64,000 nt of DNA from Maricaulis sp. (GTDB taxonomy: Bacteria; Pseudomonadota; Alphaproteobacteria; Caulobacterales; Maricaulaceae), in NCBI GenBank assembly GCA_017643585.1, contig JAEPND010000001.1:443834-507833 (forward strand), read 5' to 3'. The notes beneath the pieces are model-generated. The model had not been told where the DNA came from. It searched no databases and saw only the letters and a list, made by a program, of their open reading frames with translations. Position numbers and translations under genes: made by a program. Shown here piece by piece: positions 61,189 to 64,000 of the stretch (within the stretch, counting starts at the first letter, position 1; each line of letters starts with the position of its first letter).

Positions 61189-63204
61189 ATGCGTGTATTT
61201 GGCGTTCTAGGGCTTGCGCTTGCACTGGCGAGCGAGGCGGAAGGTTTTGCGCAATCCGAGCGGACGCCTCCGCCGTTGCCGACCGAGGCCGAGTTCGCCC
61301 CGGCCCCTGCCTTTGTCGAGAGCGAGGAGCTGATCGATCCGCGCCGGGCGCAATTCGAGCCTTTCGGTGGAACCCGCTATCTCCTGGTGGATGACCAGCA
61401 TGACACCCGCACCGACACGCCGGTCCACTATCGTCGCCGGGCCATCTATGTCGAGAATGTCACCGGGGTTACCGAGGCCGCGAGCTTCGAAACCATGTTC
61501 AATCCGACCTTCCAGACGATCCATTTCCATCATATCCGCGTCATCCGCGATGGCGAGATCGAGGATCGGACCGACCGGACCTCTATCGAATTCGCCCGCA
61601 TGGAAACCGAGCGCGACCGCCAGATCCTCAATGGGGAAGCGACGGTTCTGATCCGCCTGGATGATGTGCGTGTCGGTGACATCGTCGATTACGCCTACAC
61701 GATAACCGGGAATAACCCGACATTCGCGGGCCATGATTTCAAACAGTTCAACCTTAATTACGGCATCCCGATCGAAGCGCTGAAAGTCCGCACCATATGG
61801 AACCGGGATGATGTCGGTTTCTGGGATGTCTGGACCGGGCAGTCCGACGAGATCGAGGAGGTCGTGACGCAATACGAGCACCAATTACGGCTCGATACCC
61901 AGGGGCGGGACTCTGTCGACTACGAGCGCGGAGCCCCAATCTGGGTCAATCAATACCCAACCCTGCGGGTCAGCAGTTTCCGTGACTGGAACGAGGTGGC
62001 CTCCTGGGGGCGGCCTCTGTTCGAGCTCGATGTTCCCGAGGAAGTCGTTGACCTGGCCGACCGTTTCCGGCGCGAACACGATCGACCGGAAGACCAGCTG
62101 GTCGCCGCGCTGCGCTTTGTGCAGGACGAGATCCGTTATCTGGCCTTGACCTATGGTCAGGGTGGCTATGAGCCGGCGACCCCGTCCGAGACGCTTGAGT
62201 ATCGCTATGGCGACTGCAAGGCGAAGACTGTGCTGTTTGTGCAGCTGGCCCGAGAGCTGGGATTTGAGGCCCATGCCGCCTTTGTCAGCTTGAGCTTTGG
62301 CCGCGGAATTGACGGCTTCTCGCCCAGTCCCGGTGCGTTTGATCATGTCATCGTGCGCCTGACCCATGACGGTCGGTCGATCTGGGTCGACCCGACCCAG
62401 TCGCAACAGGGCGGTCGGCTCGATACGCTGATCCAGGCCGATTATGGCTGGGCCCTGCCGCTGGATGGCCGGACCGAGACGCTTGTGGATATGAGCCTGT
62501 CCAGTCCCCAGGGCACCGAACCGACGACGGTCGTTCACGAAGTCATCGATATTTCGGCGGGCCTCGGCGAGCCGGTCACCATGATGGTCGAGACGGTGTT
62601 TACCGGCATGGATGCGGACAGCATGCGCTATCAGGTGGCCAGTGTGGGGCGCTCGGGGCTGCAGCGCTCCTATCTGGATTTCTACAACCGCACCTTCGGC
62701 GAGGCCGAGCATGTGGAACGCATCACGATCGAGGATGATCGTGATGCCAATCGTCTGGTGATCTCGGAAAATGTCTGGCTGGGGTCACCCTATGAGCCCG
62801 CGGCAGACGGGACGTATGAGTCCTTCGTTTTCTTCGCGCACTCGCTCAGTAGCATTGTCGATACGGAGAGCGATCGTCGACGCGATTATCCGCTTGCGGT
62901 CGCCCATCGCGCCCACGCACGCCATACGGTGGAAATGCGGCTGACCAACCAGGGTCTGGGCTGGAACCTGCCGGACGAGCGCACGGTGCTGGAGAATGAC
63001 GCTTTCACATTCACGATGCAGACCCGTTTCAGGGGTGATACCTATCGTCTCGAATTCGAGCGCGAGAGTGCGGCTCATACGGTCGAGCCGGGGCCAGCGC
63101 TGGAAGCTCTGCGAGAGCACGAGGACATGTTGAACGCCTTGTATTACGGCGTGGAGATCCCGACCCCGAACCCGAACTTCCTGACGGGAAAGCCGGGGAA
63201 ATAG
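61189..63204 (+). CDS. DUF3857 transglutaminase-like exported protein
   Basis: 671 residues. A signal peptide (about 1-22) precedes a DUF3857 region (to about 250) and a transglutaminase core. The Cys-His-Asp triad is visible: Cys343 (YGDCKAKT), His386 (FDHVIVRL) and Asp401 (WVDPTQ). Relatives often act in the periplasm on unknown proteins, perhaps as peptidases or crosslinkers. A GGGGGAG site precedes the ATG. mmcB follows, separated by a LexA box. Confidence 0.9.
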   Translation: MRVFGVLGLALALASEAEGFAQSERTPPPLPTEAEFAPAPAFVESEELIDPRRAQFEPFGGTRYLLVDDQHDTRTDTPVHYRRRAIYVENVTGVTEAASFETMFNPTFQTIHFHHIRVIRDGEIEDRTDRTSIEFARMETERDRQILNGEATVLIRLDDVRVGDIVDYAYTITGNNPTFAGHDFKQFNLNYGIPIEALKVRTIWNRDDVGFWDVWTGQSDEIEEVVTQYEHQLRLDTQGRDSVDYERGAPIWVNQYPTLRVSSFRDWNEVASWGRPLFELDVPEEVVDLADRFRREHDRPEDQLVAALRFVQDEIRYLALTYGQGGYEPATPSETLEYRYGDCKAKTVLFVQLARELGFEAHAAFVSLSFGRGIDGFSPSPGAFDHVIVRLTHDGRSIWVDPTQSQQGGRLDTLIQADYGWALPLDGRTETLVDMSLSSPQGTEPTTVVHEVIDISAGLGEPVTMMVETVFTGMDADSMRYQVASVGRSGLQRSYLDFYNRTFGEAEHVERITIEDDRDANRLVISENVWLGSPYEPAADGTYESFVFFAHSLSSIVDTESDRRRDYPLAVAHRAHARHTVEMRLTNQGLGWNLPDERTVLENDAFTFTMQTRFRGDTYRLEFERESAAHTVEPGPALEALREHEDMLNALYYGVEIPTPNPNFLTGKPGK

Positions 63205-63230
63205 GTACGCTAACGCCCACCTTGTCTCGT

Positions 63231-63245
63231 GAACAAAGGTGGAAC
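63231..63245. promoter_or_regulatory. LexA box of mmcB
   Basis: GAAC-AAAGGTG-GAAC is a perfect direct repeat GAAC-N7-GAAC, the alphaproteobacterial LexA site read on the complementary strand. It ends 11 bases before the mmcB ATG at 63257. Confidence 0.85.
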
Positions 63246-63256
63246 ATAATGGGCGG

Positions 63257-63709
63257 ATGACGAGCTCTTCAGTCGCATCCGCCAGTAATCCCGATATTGA
63301 TGACGCCCAGGCGCTGGCGCGTGGCGCAGCGCGGCTGTTCTGGCAGCTTGGTTACAGCGCCATACCCGAATTTATCCTGCCGGATGGGCGGCGCGCGGAT
63401 CTGTTTTGCGTGGGCCGCAAGGGCGAGATCGCGATCCTGGAGATCAAATCCGGCGTCGCCGATTTTCGTGCGGATAATAAATGGACGGATTACTCCGAGT
63501 ATTGCGACACCTTCTATTTCGCGGTCTCGCAGCGCTTCCCGCATGATCTCATTCCGCCGCAATGCGGTCTTGTCATTGCGGATGGTTTTGGAGGGGCCAT
63601 CGTGCGGGAGAGTCCGCTGGACAAGCTGTCTGCCGCGCGCCGCAAGGCAATCACCCTGAAATTCGCCCGGGCCGCGGCCGACAGGGTGATGCGTGCCGGC
63701 GAGGACTAG
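63257..63709 (+). CDS. mmcB: MmcB-family DNA repair protein
   Basis: 150 residues with a PD-(D/E)XK-like nuclease core: YSAIPEFILPDGRRADLFC, then IAILEIKSGVADFRADNKW, in which Asp and Glu-X-Lys would be catalytic. Caulobacter MmcB is needed for resistance to mitomycin C. ATG 63257 is preferred over GTG 63239 because the latter lies inside the LexA box. The immediate start region has no clear ribosome site. Confidence 0.93.
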   Translation: MTSSSVASASNPDIDDAQALARGAARLFWQLGYSAIPEFILPDGRRADLFCVGRKGEIAILEIKSGVADFRADNKWTDYSEYCDTFYFAVSQRFPHDLIPPQCGLVIADGFGGAIVRESPLDKLSAARRKAITLKFARAAADRVMRAGED

Positions 63710-63796
63710 GTGTCAAAGCTATGAAGGTTGTTCACCCGGGGCTGGGTTGAGAGATTGGGGTTGCAACACTCCACCTCTTAGCCAGGAGTTCCCCGG

Positions 63797-64000
63797 ATGA
63801 ACGTCCACAAGAATGCGCGCCTGACGCCGCGCGGTCGAGCGATTTTGGTACATCGGATTGAACACGAGGGCTGGCCTGTCAGCCGGGCGGCTGAGGCGGC
63901 GGGTGTGTCGCGGCGCACAGCCTGGCGCTGGCGTTCGCGTTATCGACGTGATGGCGAAGCGGGTTTGCAGGACCGCTCATCGCGCCCACATAGCTGTCCT
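63797..64000 (+). mobile_element. IS481-type transposase, 5' part, truncated by the window edge
   Basis: 68 codons are open to the right edge. The start, ATG 63797, is eight bases after AGGAG. The text NARLTPRGRAILVHRIE and the helix-turn-helix-like GVSRRTAWRWRSRYRRDG, then GLQDRSSRPHSCP are the usual N-terminal pattern of IS481/IS3-type transposases. The left inverted repeat is not certain; it may lie between 63710 and 63770, shortly after mmcB. The rest of the element is outside the window. Confidence 0.8.

Noticed and set aside
391-63709. CRISPR array, restriction-modification or toxin-antitoxin locus
   Set aside because: No direct-repeat array, methyltransferase-endonuclease pair or small toxin-like gene pair was found while reading through both strands.

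Overview
The window reads as a piece of chromosome from a GC-rich, aerobic, probably marine alphaproteobacterium of the Hyphomonadaceae/Caulobacterales type (Maricaulis-like). This placement is inferred from gene content (ccm cytochrome c maturation genes beside acnA, a RegB/RegA/SenC redox system, intracellular PHA depolymerase, MmcB, a two-ABC-gene plus GldG-like set) and not from a database match. Genes are dense, often overlap by 4 bases, and lie on both strands. No rRNA, tRNA, CRISPR array or prophage was found.

Layout: 1-5.4 kb holds an SdpI-family fragment, argG, a membrane histidine kinase, a low-molecular-weight tyrosine phosphatase, a 2H RNA phosphodiesterase (thpR), a BAX-inhibitor-1 protein and a DUF2794 protein. 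5.7-10.4 kb is one compact operon for a GldA/GldF/GldG-like ABC system plus a DUF4340 protein and a VOC protein. 10.4-15.2 kb holds a THUMP methyltransferase, a lipoprotein amidohydrolase, yciB and a MarR regulator with a lysine-rich tail. 15.2-19.4 kb is the ccm cluster (ccmA, B, C, D, G on the minus strand), split by a cupin gene and a DUF6265-like gene that have their own operator-like palindrome. acnA is divergent from it.

22-36 kb: a DUF1223 protein, regA, regB, divergent senC, phaZ, a large acidic exported protein of unknown function, a class A penicillin-binding protein, a CPA-type antiporter, a glycerophosphodiesterase lipoprotein, a cold-shock protein and several very small membrane or lipoprotein genes. 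36-46 kb: asd with a translationally coupled unknown gene, rarD, an epoxide hydrolase-like protein, a class C beta-lactamase-like esterase, a pyridoxal kinase, a CitE-like lyase and arsC.

43.7-46.9 kb is a four-gene overlapping unit: a GbsR/MarR-type regulator, a DUF4166-like protein, a membrane-anchored TIGR01777 epimerase and a second DUF4166 protein. Two copies of the palindrome TTTCTGT-N4-ACAGAAA lie at the regulator promoter and inside the next gene, which makes a self-contained regulon of unknown function. 47-52 kb: a GAF-PAS hybrid kinase with a single-domain response regulator, then oxyR divergent from ahpC-ahpD with an OxyR half-site between them.

52-64 kb: a DAACS symporter, a gene interrupted by an in-frame amber codon, small membrane proteins, a nitrilase, the classical ffh-rpsP-rimM-trmD-rplS operon, a sirtuin, a zincin-like metallopeptidase, a DUF3857 transglutaminase-like protein, mmcB with a perfect alphaproteobacterial LexA box, and the first part of an IS481-type transposase running off the right edge.
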